Shown one piece after another: positions 53,243-63,558 of a DNA stretch of 64,000 nucleotides (position 1 is its first letter; each line of letters opens with the position of its first letter). The notes below the pieces were generated by a model. That model was not told where the DNA came from, made no database searches, and saw nothing but the letters and a program-made list of their open reading frames with translations. Origin of the DNA: CAVSRC01 sp963743015 (GTDB lineage: Bacteria; Pseudomonadota; Alphaproteobacteria; Rhizobiales; Kaistiaceae); NCBI GenBank assembly GCA_963743015.1, contig CAVUOD010000031.1, positions 248,001-312,000 on the forward strand. The letters are read 5' to 3'. The position numbers were made by a program, and so were the translations under genes.

Positions 53243-55679
53243 TCAGCGATAGGTCGCCGCGAGGTGGCTGACCGCCACGTCCTTCACTTGCGGCAGGCGC
53301 CCGTCGAAGGAGCGGAAGGCGAGCGCGCGGTTCTCGCCGGGAAGCAGCAGGAAGCTCGCGTCGTCGAAGGCGCCGGCAAAGGCGGAGGCTTCCGGCTTGA
53401 CGAAGAAAGCCGGCGCATCGGCGGAAGCCACGAAGGCGCCGGGCACCTCGCCGGCTGCCAGCGTGACCGTGGCTTCGGGCAGGTCGAGGCGCTTGGGCTT
53501 GTCGGCAAGGACGACAAGACGCATCAGCGGATCGAATTCGGCAGCGCCGGCCCTGCGGGCGTCGATGACGTGGGCGAAGCCGCCGCCGGAAATCGTCGGT
53601 GAGCCGATTTCGATGGCGCGGTCGCCCGGCACCTCGGCCGAGAATTTCCTCTGGTCGAGCACCGTTCCGTCGCGGTCGATCGTTCTCAGTCGCACCTCGA
53701 CCGGCACCGACGCCAGGCCGTCGTTGATGGCGGAGATCTTCAGCCGCGCGCCGTCGATGCGTGCGGCCAGCGCCAGCGGCGCGAAGAAGCGGCGGGCGTG
53801 ATAGTGCAGCGTCTTCCAGCCGATGGCGTAGTCGAGGCTCGACCACGAGATCGACGGCCAGACATCGTTGAGCTGCCAGTAGAGCGCGCCCATCGTGTGT
53901 GGCTTGAGGCTGCGCCAGAAGCGCACCGCGGTCTCGATCGCCAGAGCCTGCTGGAGCTGGCTCAGATAGAGGAACTCCGCGAAGCCGCTCGGCATGCGGA
54001 AATAGCGCGTCATCGTCTCGACGATGCGGCCGTTGCCGGCGGGATCGCGCTGGTGCCACTCCATCACCGGCGACATGGCGTTCCACGCACTCGGCTCCGC
54101 GAAACGGCGGACGTCGTGCATGGTCGGGAAGGACTGGAAGCCGAACTCGGAGCAGAAGCGGGGCTTGACGTCGTAATAGTGCTCGAAGTCGCGGTTCTCG
54201 TGCCAGACCGACCAGAAATGCATGTCGCCGGAAGAGTCGTCGTGCCAGGCATCGCCATAGTCGAGCTTGCCCGAGCAGGGCGATGACGGCCAGAAGGTGC
54301 GGCTCTTATCGCTTTCCGTGACCGCCTGCTCGATCACGCGGTTCAAGCGGTCGTAATTGACCAGATAGCGGTCGCGGTTCTGCTTCGACGCCTCGTACCA
54401 GTTGAGCGAGCCGATCACCTCGTTGTCGCCGCACCAGATGGCGACGCATGCGTGCGAGGCCAGCCGCTTCACCTGATAGCGGACCTCGGCGTCGACCTGT
54501 CTGAGGAACTCCGGCGTCGAAGGATATTGCGAGCAGGCGAACATCATGTCCTGCCAGACCAGCAGGCCAAGTTCGTCGCACAGCTCGTAGAAGGCGTCGA
54601 ACTCATAGAAGCCGCCGCCCCAGACGCGGATCATGTTCATGTTGGCGGCAACCGCCTCGCCGAGCAGGCGGGCGATGCGCTCGCGCGTGATGCGGCTGGG
54701 CAGCGCATCGGCGGGAATCCAGTTGGCACCCTTGGCAAAGACGGCCAAGCCGTTGACCTCGAAGGTCATCGCGGTGCCGGCCGCGTCGGGCTCATTGATG
54801 AGCCTGAGCTTCCTGAGGCCGACGCGCTTGGTCGTCCGGTCGCCGGGGATTTCGACGCTGGCCTCGTAGAGCGGCTGCTCGCCATAGCCGGCCGGCCACC
54901 ACAGCGCCGGCGAATCGAGGTCGAGCGACAGGGTCGCCCGTCCGCCATGTTCGGCGCCGACATTGATATCGGCGGTGATCGTCCTGCCGGCAAAGGTGAA
55001 GGTCACCGGTACCGTCGCATCGCTGCGGGCGGCCAACTCGACATCGGCGGTCACCGTCACGTTGCCGTCGCCGTGATGGTCCTGGCGGATCACCGCATGC
55101 TCGATGCGCGCCTCGCCATAGAGGTGCAGCGTCGGCTCGGCATAGATGCCGAGCACCATCAGGCACGGCCCCCAGTCCCAGCCGCCGTGGCACTGCGCCT
55201 TGCGCAGCATATTGAGGTCGGCGACGCGGTTGTTCTTGGTGGTGGGGATCGGGAAGGGCTGTTTCGCCGCCCGCGCCGCCGCTTCCTTGGTCGCCGAGCG
55301 GAAGCGGATGGCGATGTCGTTCTCGCCGGCATGCAGCACGCCGGTGAGATCGATGCGGTGGCGGACGAAGCTCGAATTCGAGGCTGGCGACCGGCGTTCC
55401 GTTGACCGTGACCTCGGCAACGGTATCGACGAATTCGAGATCGAGCACCGGCCATGTGCCGGCAAGCATGCCGGCCGGAACGGTGAAGCTGCGGCGGATC
55501 TCCCATTCGGCCTCATGCACCCACTGCACGTCCGCTTCGTTGGTGCCGATCATGGGGTCGGGGATGCGGCCAGCGGCGATGAGCGACGAGTGGATGTCGC
55601 CGGGTATCGGGCAGGGCGCTATCGCCGAGCCGTCAGCGTCGTGCAGGGTCCACGGACCGGCGAGCGAGATCTCTGTCAT
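53243..55679 (-). CDS. Beta-mannosidase (GH2 family), one indel
   Basis: Glycoside hydrolase family 2 enzyme, cytoplasmic by absence of a signal peptide. MTEISLAGPWTLHDADGSAI starts the sugar-binding domain; GTNEADVQWVHEAEWEIRRS and CHGGWDWGPCLMVLGIY are beta-mannosidase blocks. The acid/base Glu is in AIWCGDNEVIGSL and the nucleophile Glu in PRFCSEFGFQSFP; WQDMMFACSQYP and YWQLNDVWPSISWSSLDY are typical. One +1 indel near 55380 splits the N-terminal domain; corrected length is 811 residues. No other glycan genes are adjacent. Confidence 0.92.
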
Positions 55680-56082
55680 GAGGCTTTCCCGGACAGGCGG
55701 GGACGGTGGCTCCGGGGCTCGTTGCGCCTGCGGAGAGGCGATCAGCGTTAACAGATCATCTGGCAGTATTGTGAAATATCCGTTGGCGCGGCGGGGGTGC
55801 GGGGCGGCGCCCGGTCGATCCCTGGGCTCGGTGCGGAGGCAGGGCGCTTCGCCGGCCAACCGGCCCGCGAGCACGTTAAACCGCGTCTTTTCCGGGCTTC
55901 AGCGGCAATCGCCGACGCGCCCGCCGCTGGCGACTGCCCGATGCTTCTTTTAGAGCAGATTTCGCTGCTCTACTACTTTTGCGAGTAGAACCCGCCGATC
56001 AACGAATGTTCAACGCATTTGCTGCATAAGCAGAAGGGAAAATTCAGGGATTCGGCGGAAGCTGCAGGCCGCGCGCAATCTG
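55680..56082. other. 403-bp intergenic region with tandem hairpins
   Basis: Divergent region between the mannosidase and GGDEF-EAL genes. It holds two adjacent perfect hairpins at 55952-55988: agagcag-atttcg-ctgctct and ctact-tttgcg-agtag. No gene or clear promoter is visible. Confidence 0.5.
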
Positions 56083-58415
56083 ATGGTGCATATGTCTAGC
56101 GCTAACCGAGCTTATCGGACGCGGAAGGACCTGCCGCCGGAAATCTATATTCCGCTGGTCGATTCGCTGTACGCCGAATCGGCACCCTGTTCCTGGGGTC
56201 GGTCGCGGTCTCGCTGGCTGTGCTGCTTTCGGCGTGGAAGACGCACGATCTCGTCATCGGCGGTCTGTGGGTGTTGCTCGTCGGCATCGCCGTGGTGCGG
56301 GCGTTCGACATGCGCAAATATGCGCGCGTCAAGCCGACCATCCAGACCGTCGAACAGGCGGCGCGCTGGGAGCGGCGCTACGTCGTCGGTGCCGCCGCCT
56401 TCATGGGCATGCTCGGCGTTTGGTGCCTGCTCGTTTTCTTCCGGACAGACGATGCCTTCGTGCAGCTGATCTGCATCGCCGGAACGATCGCCTACATGAT
56501 CGGCATCTCGGGCCGCAATTTCGGCAGCGCCCAGGTCGTGGCGGTGCTGATCATGGTCGGCGGTGCCCCGGTGACCCTGTCGCTGCTGGTGCCGCTGCAG
56601 TTGCACTACGCGTTCGCTGCGGTCCTGCTCGGCGGGTTCTTCGTCAGCTTCAAGTTCATCTCCGACCGGCTGCGCAAGACCCTGCTCGATGCGGTCGTTT
56701 CGGCGCGCGACGTCACCTTGCTCGCCAACCGCTTCGATACCGCCCTCAACAACATGCCCTCCGGCCTGTGCATGTTCGATTCGGATCAGCGCGTGGTGGT
56801 CATCAACAACCGGCTGCTCGAGCTGCTCGACCTGCCGGCCATCGACCGCAAGGGAGAGACGGCGCGCGATCTCGTGCGCGACTGCGTCGCGGCCGGGACG
56901 ATCCTGCGCTCGGAGAGCGACCGCTTCGCCACCAATCTCGAACAGCGCCTCACCGGCGCCGACAAGTCCGGCTTCACCATCCACAAGCAGGACGGACGGA
57001 CGCTGAGCCTGACGTTCCAGCCGATGGAGAATGGCGGTTCGGTGGCCCTGGTCGAGGACATCACCGAGCGCCGCGAGGCGGAGGCGCGCATCCGCCACCT
57101 CGCCCGCTACGACTCCCTGACCGGCCTGCCCAACCGCATGCACCTGCGCGAGCGCATGGAGGCGACGCTGGCGGCGGCGGGATCGAAGCCGTCGGCCATC
57201 CTGTTCGTCGATCTCGACCAGTTCAAGCAGGTCAACGACACGCTCGGGCATCCGCGCGGCGACCTGCTGCTCAGCGCGGTCGCCGACCGGCTGCGGCGCC
57301 TGGTCCGCGAAAGCGACATCGTCGCGCGCTTCGGCGGCGACGAATTCGTCGTCGTGCAGACGCCGACCGCCGGACCGGAGGAGGCCGCAACGCTGGCGCG
57401 CCGGATCGTGGCGGCGCTTTCGGAGACCTACGAAATCGACGGCCACCAGGTGGTCATCGGCGCCACCATCGGCATCGCCATGGCGCCGCGCGATGCGACC
57501 GGCGCCGATCACCTGCTCAAGAATGCCGACATGGCGCTGTACTGGTCGAAGGCGGAACAGCGCGGCACCTGGCGCTTCTTCGAGCCGGGAATGGACGTGC
57601 GTGCGCAGGAGCGGCGCAGCCTCGAACTCGACCTGCGCAACGCACTCGCCAACGACTCGTTCGAGGTCTACTACCAGCCGCTGTTCGACCTGAAGACGAT
57701 GAAGGTGACGACCTGCGAGGCGCTGTTGCGCTGGCGGCACCCGTTGCGCGGCATGATCCCGCCGACCGAATTCATCCCGGTGGCCGAGGAGATGGGGCTG
57801 ATCGTCGAGATCGGCAACTGGGTGCTGCACCAGGCGTGCCGGACATGCGCGACCTGGCCCGGCGACGTTCGCGTGGCGGTCAACCTGTCGGCCAACCAGT
57901 TCCGCCGCGGCAACGTGACCGGCACCGTCCGCGAGGTGCTCGCCGCCACCGGGCTCGACCCCAGCCGGCTCGAAATCGAGATCACCGAATCGGTGCTGCT
58001 GCAGGATACCCGCGCCACGCGGTTGATCCTGCGCCAGCTCCGCGAACTCGGCGTGCGCCTCTCGCTCGACGATTTCGGCACCGGCTATTCGAGCCTCAGC
58101 TACCTGCACGGCCTGCCGCTGAACAAGGTCAAGATCGACCGCCTGTTCCTCGAAGGCCTGGAAGCCGGCAGCCGGGCGCTGATCCTGCTGCGCGGCGTGG
58201 CGCGGCTCTCGCGCCGACCTCGGCCTGACGGTGACGGTCGAAGGCATCGAGACCGAGGAGCAGCTTGCCATCGTCGCCGCCGAGAGTGCATCAACGAGGT
58301 GCAGGGCTTCCTGTTCAGCGTGCCGATCCCCGGACCGCAGCTCATGAACCTGCTGCCCTCGAGTTTCGGCGGCGCCGACAGGCCGAGACCGGCCCTGCAG
58401 CGCAGCGCCGGCTGA
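56083..58415 (+). CDS. Membrane PAS-GGDEF-EAL cyclic di-GMP protein, three indels
   Basis: A 777-residue (corrected) protein. N-terminal spans include LVIGGLWVLLVGIAVVRAF, GAAAFMGMLGVWCLLVFF and PVTLSLLVPLQLHYAFAAVL. A PAS-type domain follows (ALNNMPSGLCMFDSDQRVVV), then GGDEF (YDSLTGLPNRMHLRERME; FGGDEFVVVQ) and EAL (VTTCEALLRWRHPLRGMIPP; IEITESVL; SLDDFGTGYSSLSYL). Both active sites look intact, so it may make and degrade c-di-GMP. A base is missing near 56180; a +1/-1 pair (58211, 58286) hides VTVEGIETEEQLAIVA in another frame. ATG 56092 is an alternative start. Confidence 0.9.
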
Positions 58416-58632
58416 CGCCGGCTGCGGCGCCGCGTTCGTCAGCGGCCATTTTGACACAGCGCAATCGCCGCTCCGCGGTCTTTCGCCGGTATAACCGGCG
58501 GAAGGCCCGCCTCTCCGCACCTAACTTCCTGAATTTCAAAGATAAATCCCGCGTCGGGCCGGCGGTGCGCGCCGCCCGATCGGTAAAATTTACTTTAATT
58601 CCTGATTGTTAAGCCTAACGATTTACGAATGG

Positions 58633-58648
58633 TTAGCAGACTGTTAAC
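58633..58648 (+). promoter_or_regulatory. CtrA-like site upstream of the FeeM-type gene
   Basis: TTAG-cagactg-TTAAC differs from TTAA-N7-TTAAC by one base and ends 29 bases before the ATG at 58678. The surrounding 60 bases are unusually AT-rich. Confidence 0.4.
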
Positions 58649-58677
58649 CTGCCTCCCAGCCTGAGGAGGCGTGTAAA

Positions 58678-59429
58678 ATGAGTACTGCGGCGGCAAGGAC
58701 GCTTCAGCCAAGCTTGGCGGAGCGGGTACGAGGAGTTATTGCAGCGCGTAGACTATCGACGCGCTGATACGGATGAAGATCGCGAGGCGATCTATCGGCT
58801 TCGCTACGAGGCCTATTTGCGCGAAGGGGCGATCGAGCCGAATTTCGCGCGCCGGCTGACCGACAGATACGATGATCTGGACAACGCCTGGATCATCGGC
58901 CTGCACGTCGACGGGCGACTGGTGAGTTCGTTCCGGTTCCACGTCGCCACGCAGGAATTTCCGGACATGCCTGCCATGCAGGTGTTCGGGGACGTGCTGA
59001 CGCCGGCGCTTGAAAGCGGGCACACGGTGGTCGACCCGACGCGGTTCGTCATCGACCCGCAGCTGGCCAGCGAAACCCCCGAACTGCATCTGTCTGACGG
59101 TGCGGGTCGGGCACATGGCGGCGGAGTTCTTCCATGCCGACATGGTGCTGGCCACGGTGCGCGCCGAGCATCAGGCATTCTATCGCCGGGTCTTCGGCCA
59201 CACGCTGATCTGCGAGCCGCGGCTCTATCCCGGGCTGACCAAGCCGATCAGCCTGATGATGCTGACAATCCCGACGAGGTGCGCGAGCGGATCAACCGGC
59301 GCTATCCCTTCTTCGTGTCGTCGCTGGCTGAGCAGGCGGCATTGTTCGGCTATCCGGAAGCGTTCGAGCGGCAGATCGGCCGCGTTCGTCCGCGTGGCCG
59401 CGAACGACCAGACGGCACTCGCCGGCTAG
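58678..59429 (+). CDS. FeeM-type N-acyl amino acid synthase / GNAT protein, four indels
   Basis: Acyltransferase of the FeeM/LuxI-like branch of the GNAT fold. After the ATG at 58678 (gaggagg site) the pieces read LLQRVDYRRADTDEDREAIY, RLRYEAYLREGAIEPNFARR, DGRLVSSFRFHVATQEFP, VVDPTRFVIDPQLA, MAAEFFHADMVLATVRAEHQ, AFYRRVFGHTLICEPRLYPG, and RERINRRYPFFVSSLAEQAA. FeeM enzymes join an acyl chain from acyl carrier protein to an amino acid. Frame changes near 58730, 59098, 59270 and 59380 leave no intact frame as given; corrected length is 249 residues. A strong terminator follows. Confidence 0.82.
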
Positions 59430-59457
59430 CGTTCGCGCGCCTCCGGAGCGCTTCGAA

Positions 59458-59500
59458 AAGGCGCCGCCCGGGCATTGCCTCGGGCGGCGCCTTGTCGTCT
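59458..59500 (+). terminator. Strong terminator after the FeeM-type gene
   Basis: A 13-bp perfect stem, aaggcgccgcccg with cgggcggcgcctt, and a 10-base loop (59458-59493), then tgtcgtct. The A-run before and T-rich tail after fit an intrinsic terminator. Confidence 0.75.
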
Positions 59501-59610
59501 ACTGGTGTCCGCTTCCGACCGACCCACTACTCACCTGCCGTTTCGCGGCCGGGCGTTCGAGCGATCGACGCCTGCCGCGCGGCGCCGCCACCAAAACGGG
59601 GAATACCGTC

Positions 59611-60594
59611 ATGGACTACACAAGACTCGGCTCGACCGGCGTCACCGTCTCGCGTCTCTGCCTCGGCATGATGACCTACGGCGTGAAGACGAGCCGCGAA
59701 TGGGCGCTGGAGGAAGACGAGGCGCGGCCGTTCATCAAGAAGAGCCTTCGACCTCGGCTTCACCTTCTTCGATACCGCCGACGTCTATTCCAACGGCGTC
59801 AGCGAGGAGATCACCGGCAAGGCGCTGAAGGATTTCGGCCCGGCGCGCGACAGCTACGTGCTGGCCACCAAGGTCTACGGCGCCATGGGCGAGAGCCCCA
59901 ACCAGCGCGGCCTGTCGCGCAAGCACATCATGGCGGCGATCGACGCCTCGCTCACCCGGCTCGGCATGGACTATGTCGACCTCTACCAGATCCATCGCTT
60001 CGATCCGGCGACGCCGATGGAGGAGACGCTGGAGGCGCTGACCGACGTGGTCAAGGCCGGCAAGGCGCTCTATATCGGCGCCTCGTCCATGTTTGCCTGG
60101 CAGTTCGCGCAGATGCTGGCGATCTCCGACCGTCTCGGCTTCAGCCGCTTCGTCACCATGCAGAACCACTACAACCTGCTCTACCGCGAGGAGGAGCGCG
60201 AGATGATCCCGCTCTGCCGCAAGGAGGGCATCGGGCTGATCCCGTGGAGCCCGCTCGGCGCGCGGGCTGCTGACGCGCTCGAATGCGGAATCGGACGCGA
60301 CGCTGCGCGCCAAGACCGACACCTTCGGCAAGGAGCTCTACGATCGCGACGAGGCCGATCGCGCGATCATCGATGCGGTCACGCGCCATCGCCAAGAAGC
60401 GCGGCGTGCCCAATGCGCAGGTGGCGCTGGCCTGGATGCTGTCGCGGCCGGGCGTCACCGCGCCGATCATCGGCGCCAGCAAGATGAGCCATCTCGACGA
60501 CGCGGTGGCGGCACTCGACATCACGCTCGAGGAGGACGAACTGAAGGCGCTGGAGGCGCCCTACCGGTCCCAGCCGATCCGCGGACACGTCTGA
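59611..60594 (+). CDS. Aldo/keto reductase, three indels
   Basis: NADPH-dependent reductase of the AKR family. MDYTRLGSTGVTVSRLCLGM starts the barrel; the active site is in LGFTFFDTADVYSNG (Asp and Tyr, seen in the second frame), LATKVYG (Lys) and YQIHRFDP (His). VPNAQVALAWMLSRPGVTAP and IIGASKMSHLDDAVAAL close it. Extra bases near 59743, 60268 and 60382 interrupt the frame; corrected length is 326 residues. It heads a likely operon with the nucleoside hydrolase (14 bases on) and DMT transporter. Confidence 0.9.
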
Positions 60595-60608
60595 GAAGGG
60601 GGCAGCCG

Positions 60609-61550
60609 GTGGCGCGCCGTATCATCATCGACACCGATCCCGGGCAGGACGACGCCGTTGCCATCCTGCTGGCGCTGGCGTCGCCCGAGGATTTCGACGT
60701 TCTCGGCATCGTTGCGGTCGCCGGCAACGTGCCGCTGGCCCTGACCGAGAAGAATGCCCGGCGCATCGTCGAGCTTGCCGGCCGCACGGACGTTCCGGTT
60801 CACGCCGGCTGCGTGCGGCCGATGGTGCGGACATTGCGCACGGCCGAGCATGTGCACGGGCGCACCGGGCTCGACGGCTATGCGCTGCCCGAGCCGACCA
60901 TGCCGCTGGCCGCAAAGCACGGTGTCGATTTCATCGTCGACACGGTAATGGCGGCGCCCGAAGGCGAGATCACGTTGTGCACGCTGGGGCCGCTCACCAA
61001 TGTCGCCATGGCGCTGGTCAAGCAGCCGGCGATCGCCGGGCGGCTCAGCCGGATCGTCATGATGGGCGGCGCCTATTTCGAGGTCGGCAACATCACGCCG
61101 GCGGCCGAGTTCAATATCTATGTCGATCCGCAGGCGGCCGACGTGGTGTTCCGCAGCGGCATTCCGCTGACCGTGGCGCCGCTCGACCTGACCCACAAGA
61201 TGTTGACCACGGAGACGCGGCGGCGGGCCTTCGCGGCAATTGGCAATCGCACCGGCGCGGCCGTCGCCGGTCTGCTGTCCTTCTCCGAACGTTTCGACCT
61301 GACCAAATACGGCAGCATCGGCGCCCCCCTGCACGACCCCTGCGTCATCGCCTGGCTCCTCAAGCCAGAGCTGTTCGAGGGGCGCGAGATCAATGTCAGC
61401 ATCGAGACGGTCAGCGAACTGACCATGGGCATGACGGTGGCGGACTGGTGGCGGGTGACCGATCGCCCGGCCAACGCGCTGTTTCTGCGCGAGGGCGATG
61501 CCGACGGCTATTATGCGCTGCTGACGGAGCGCCTTGCCCGCCTGCCGTGA
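60609..61550 (+). CDS. Inosine-uridine preferring nucleoside hydrolase
   Basis: A 313-residue hydrolase releasing base and ribose from nucleosides, from a GTG at 60609. The Ca2+-binding motif is IIIDTDPGQDDAVAILLAL; also ITLCTLGPLTNVAMAL, RIVMMGGAYFEVGNITPAAE (Asn/Glu substrate site) and LHDPCVIAWLL (His-Asp). All catalytic positions are present. The neighbouring transporter could bring in nucleosides, but this is inferred. Confidence 0.93.
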   Translation: MARRIIIDTDPGQDDAVAILLALASPEDFDVLGIVAVAGNVPLALTEKNARRIVELAGRTDVPVHAGCVRPMVRTLRTAEHVHGRTGLDGYALPEPTMPLAAKHGVDFIVDTVMAAPEGEITLCTLGPLTNVAMALVKQPAIAGRLSRIVMMGGAYFEVGNITPAAEFNIYVDPQAADVVFRSGIPLTVAPLDLTHKMLTTETRRRAFAAIGNRTGAAVAGLLSFSERFDLTKYGSIGAPLHDPCVIAWLLKPELFEGREINVSIETVSELTMGMTVADWWRVTDRPANALFLREGDADGYYALLTERLARLP

Positions 61551-61578
61551 CGGCGGCCCTCTCGGATTTCAGCCTGCC

Positions 61579-62604
61579 ATGATCAAGGGCGTTCTCTTCG
61601 GCTTCCTCACCTATGCCCTGTTCTCCTGCGCCGACGCTTCCGTGAAGGCGATGGGCGGCAGGTTGCCGGTGTTCGAGATCGCCTTCTTCATCACGCTGGC
61701 CTCGTTCTCGACCTTCGGCTTCGCCCGGTCGAAGTCGGAGCGCTGGCGCGATGTCTTTCGTCTCAATCGTCCCCATCTGGTCTTTCTGCGCGCCATCTGC
61801 GGGACGGCCGGCGGTATATTCGCGTTCTACGCCTTCACCACCATCCCGTTTGCCGAAGCCTATTCCGTCCTGTTCACGATGCCGCTGTTCGCCACCCTGC
61901 TGGCGATTCCGGTGCTCGGCGAAAAAGTCGGCTGGCGGCGATCGCTGGCGGTGGCGACCGGTCTCGTCGGTGTGCTGCTGGTGGTGCGGCCGGGCTTTCA
62001 CCAGCTCCACCTCGGCCATCTGTCGGCCCTGGCGTCGGCCGTGTGCGCCTCGGTGGCGATCATCACGCTGCGCAACATCGGGCCAACCGAAAAGCGGATC
62101 AGCCTGCTGGCCGTGCTCTATTCGGTGGCACTGACGGTCAACGGTGTCCTGATGATCCACCAGTTCCGCGTGCCGGATCTGCCGGAAATCGGCCTGATCA
62201 TCTTCGCCGGCATCGCCGGCGGCTTCGGGCAGATCTCCATGTTGGCAGCGACCCGGCGGGCGCCGGCCAACCGCATCACGCCGACCCAGTACAGCCAGAT
62301 CATATGGGCGATCATCCTGGGTGCGACCGTCTTCGGCGAATTCCCCGATGGCGTCGCCTTCGTCGGCATGGCGCTGGTGGTCGCTTCGGGGCTGTTCACC
62401 TTCCTGCGCGAGGAGCAGCTGAGGGGCTGGTCGCGCCGCACCATGGTGATGCGCAACCGGCTTGCTATGGAGGTTGTTCACCCGGGACTTGGGAGTAAGG
62501 CTGTGGTTGCGAAGCCAAACAGTCTTCTGGTGGAGCCCCGGATGAACATCCACAAGAATGCCCGCATGACGGTTCGTGGTCGAGCCCTTCTTGTGAGCGG
62601 ATAA
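61579..62604 (+). CDS. DMT (EamA) family transporter with IS-derived tail
   Basis: Ten-span drug/metabolite transporter. MIKGVLFGFLTYALFSCADA is span 1; FLRAICGTAGGIFAFYAFTT, EAYSVLFTMPLFATLLAIP and AVATGLVGVLLVVRPGFHQL belong to the first EamA unit; IIWAIILGATVFGEFPDG to the second. The natural protein ends about residue 298 (RRTMVMRNR). From about 62475 the frame runs into an IS481 element and adds about 43 foreign residues that include the transposase N terminus (MNIHKNARMTVRGRALLV). The spans themselves are intact, so transport may survive. Confidence 0.85.
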   Translation: MIKGVLFGFLTYALFSCADASVKAMGGRLPVFEIAFFITLASFSTFGFARSKSERWRDVFRLNRPHLVFLRAICGTAGGIFAFYAFTTIPFAEAYSVLFTMPLFATLLAIPVLGEKVGWRRSLAVATGLVGVLLVVRPGFHQLHLGHLSALASAVCASVAIITLRNIGPTEKRISLLAVLYSVALTVNGVLMIHQFRVPDLPEIGLIIFAGIAGGFGQISMLAATRRAPANRITPTQYSQIIWAIILGATVFGEFPDGVAFVGMALVVASGLFTFLREEQLRGWSRRTMVMRNRLAMEVVHPGLGSKAVVAKPNSLLVEPRMNIHKNARMTVRGRALLVSG

Positions 62605-63463
62605 ACAGCGATGGCTGGAGGAGCGCAGGCTGCCTTGGCTGCCGGCGTTTCGGAGCGCATGGCTACAAGTGGCTGGCGCGCTACCGGTCGGGTGGCGAAC
62701 TGGCCCTGCATGATCGGCACTCGACGCCGTTGCGATCACCGCACGCACCCCGGTTGCGGTCACCACCCAGATCGAGGGACTGCGGCGCAGCGCCTGAGTG
62801 GCCGGCGCATCGCTCGGCGTCTCGGTTTGCCGGTCTCGACCGTCGGAGCTGTCTGCGTCGCCGCGGCTCGGCTGCTCAAGCAGCTCGATGAGCGTCCCGA
62901 GGTCGTGCGCTACGAGCGCGCCAAGCCAGGCGAGTTGATCCACATCGACACCAGAAGCTCGGCCGCATCGACGGCCTCGGCCACCGCATCACCGGCGACC
63001 GAACCAGACGCAAGCGCGGGCTTGGCTGGGACACCTCCACGTCGCCATCGACGACGCTCGCGGCTGGCTTACACCGAGCTGCTGCCGGCCGAGACCGGTG
63101 AAGCCTGCGCCGGCTTCCTCGCCCGCGCTAGCCAATGGTTCGCCGCCAACGGCGTGACCGTCCGCCGGGTCATGACCGACAACGCCTTCGCCTACACAAC
63201 AGCCGCGCCTACAAGGCCACATTGGCGCAGATGGGCGCGCGCCACATCACCACCAGACCCTACCGGCCGCGAACCAACGGCAAGGCCGAGCGCTTCATCC
63301 AGACCGCCTGCGCGAATGGCTCTACGCCAGGCCCTATGCTCAATCCGCCGAGCGCGCTGCCGACATGCCAAGTTGGCTGCACTGGTACAATCACCACAGG
63401 CCGCACTCAGCCCTCGAGGCAAGCCACCCGCCTTCAGGCTGAACAAAGTCCTTGGCAACGACA
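62475..63463 (+). mobile_element. IS481-family insertion sequence, decayed
   Basis: About 0.99 kb. The left end begins tgttcacccgggactt and the right end, read inward on the opposite strand, begins tgtcgttgccaaggactt: an imperfect terminal repeat sharing TGT and GGACTT. No target duplication is evident. The left boundary is approximate. Confidence 0.65.
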
Positions 63464-63468
63464 CCTAG
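62542..63468 (+). pseudogene. IS481 transposase, multiply frameshifted
   Basis: Reconstructed from several frames: MNIHKNARMTVRGRALLV, then QAALAAGVSERMGYKWLARY (helix-turn-helix), GELIHIDTRKLGRIDG (first Asp), RLAYTELLPAETGEACAGFL, VRRVMTDNAFAY (second Asp), and YRPRTNGKAERFIQTALREW (Glu), ending NKVLGNDT. At least five frame changes occur. The start codon is in frame with the upstream transporter. The stop lies just past the right terminal repeat. Confidence 0.85.
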
Positions 63469-63558
63469 CGGCGGGCACGGTATGTGCTTGACCGGACGGC
63501 CGGCGGCGCCAGTTATGGAGCTTCGGCTTCAGGTCAGGACAGGAAAGGGGCGACGGAC

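Noticed and set aside
50958..54086. 1042-codon open frame on the minus strand
   Set aside because: It is antisense to the HNH and DUF389 genes and the non-coding region, joins into the mannosidase frame, and has Arg/Pro/Ser-rich composition typical of high-G+C shadow frames.
56145..58520. 791-codon open frame on the minus strand
   Set aside because: Antisense to the GGDEF-EAL gene, which has clear motifs and codon pattern; the shadow has none.
58594..58612. TTAA-N10-TTAA as a CtrA site
   Set aside because: The spacing is 10, not 7.
61411..62943. 510-codon open frame on the minus strand
   Set aside because: Crosses the nucleoside hydrolase, the transporter and the IS481 boundary; it cannot be a single ancestral gene.
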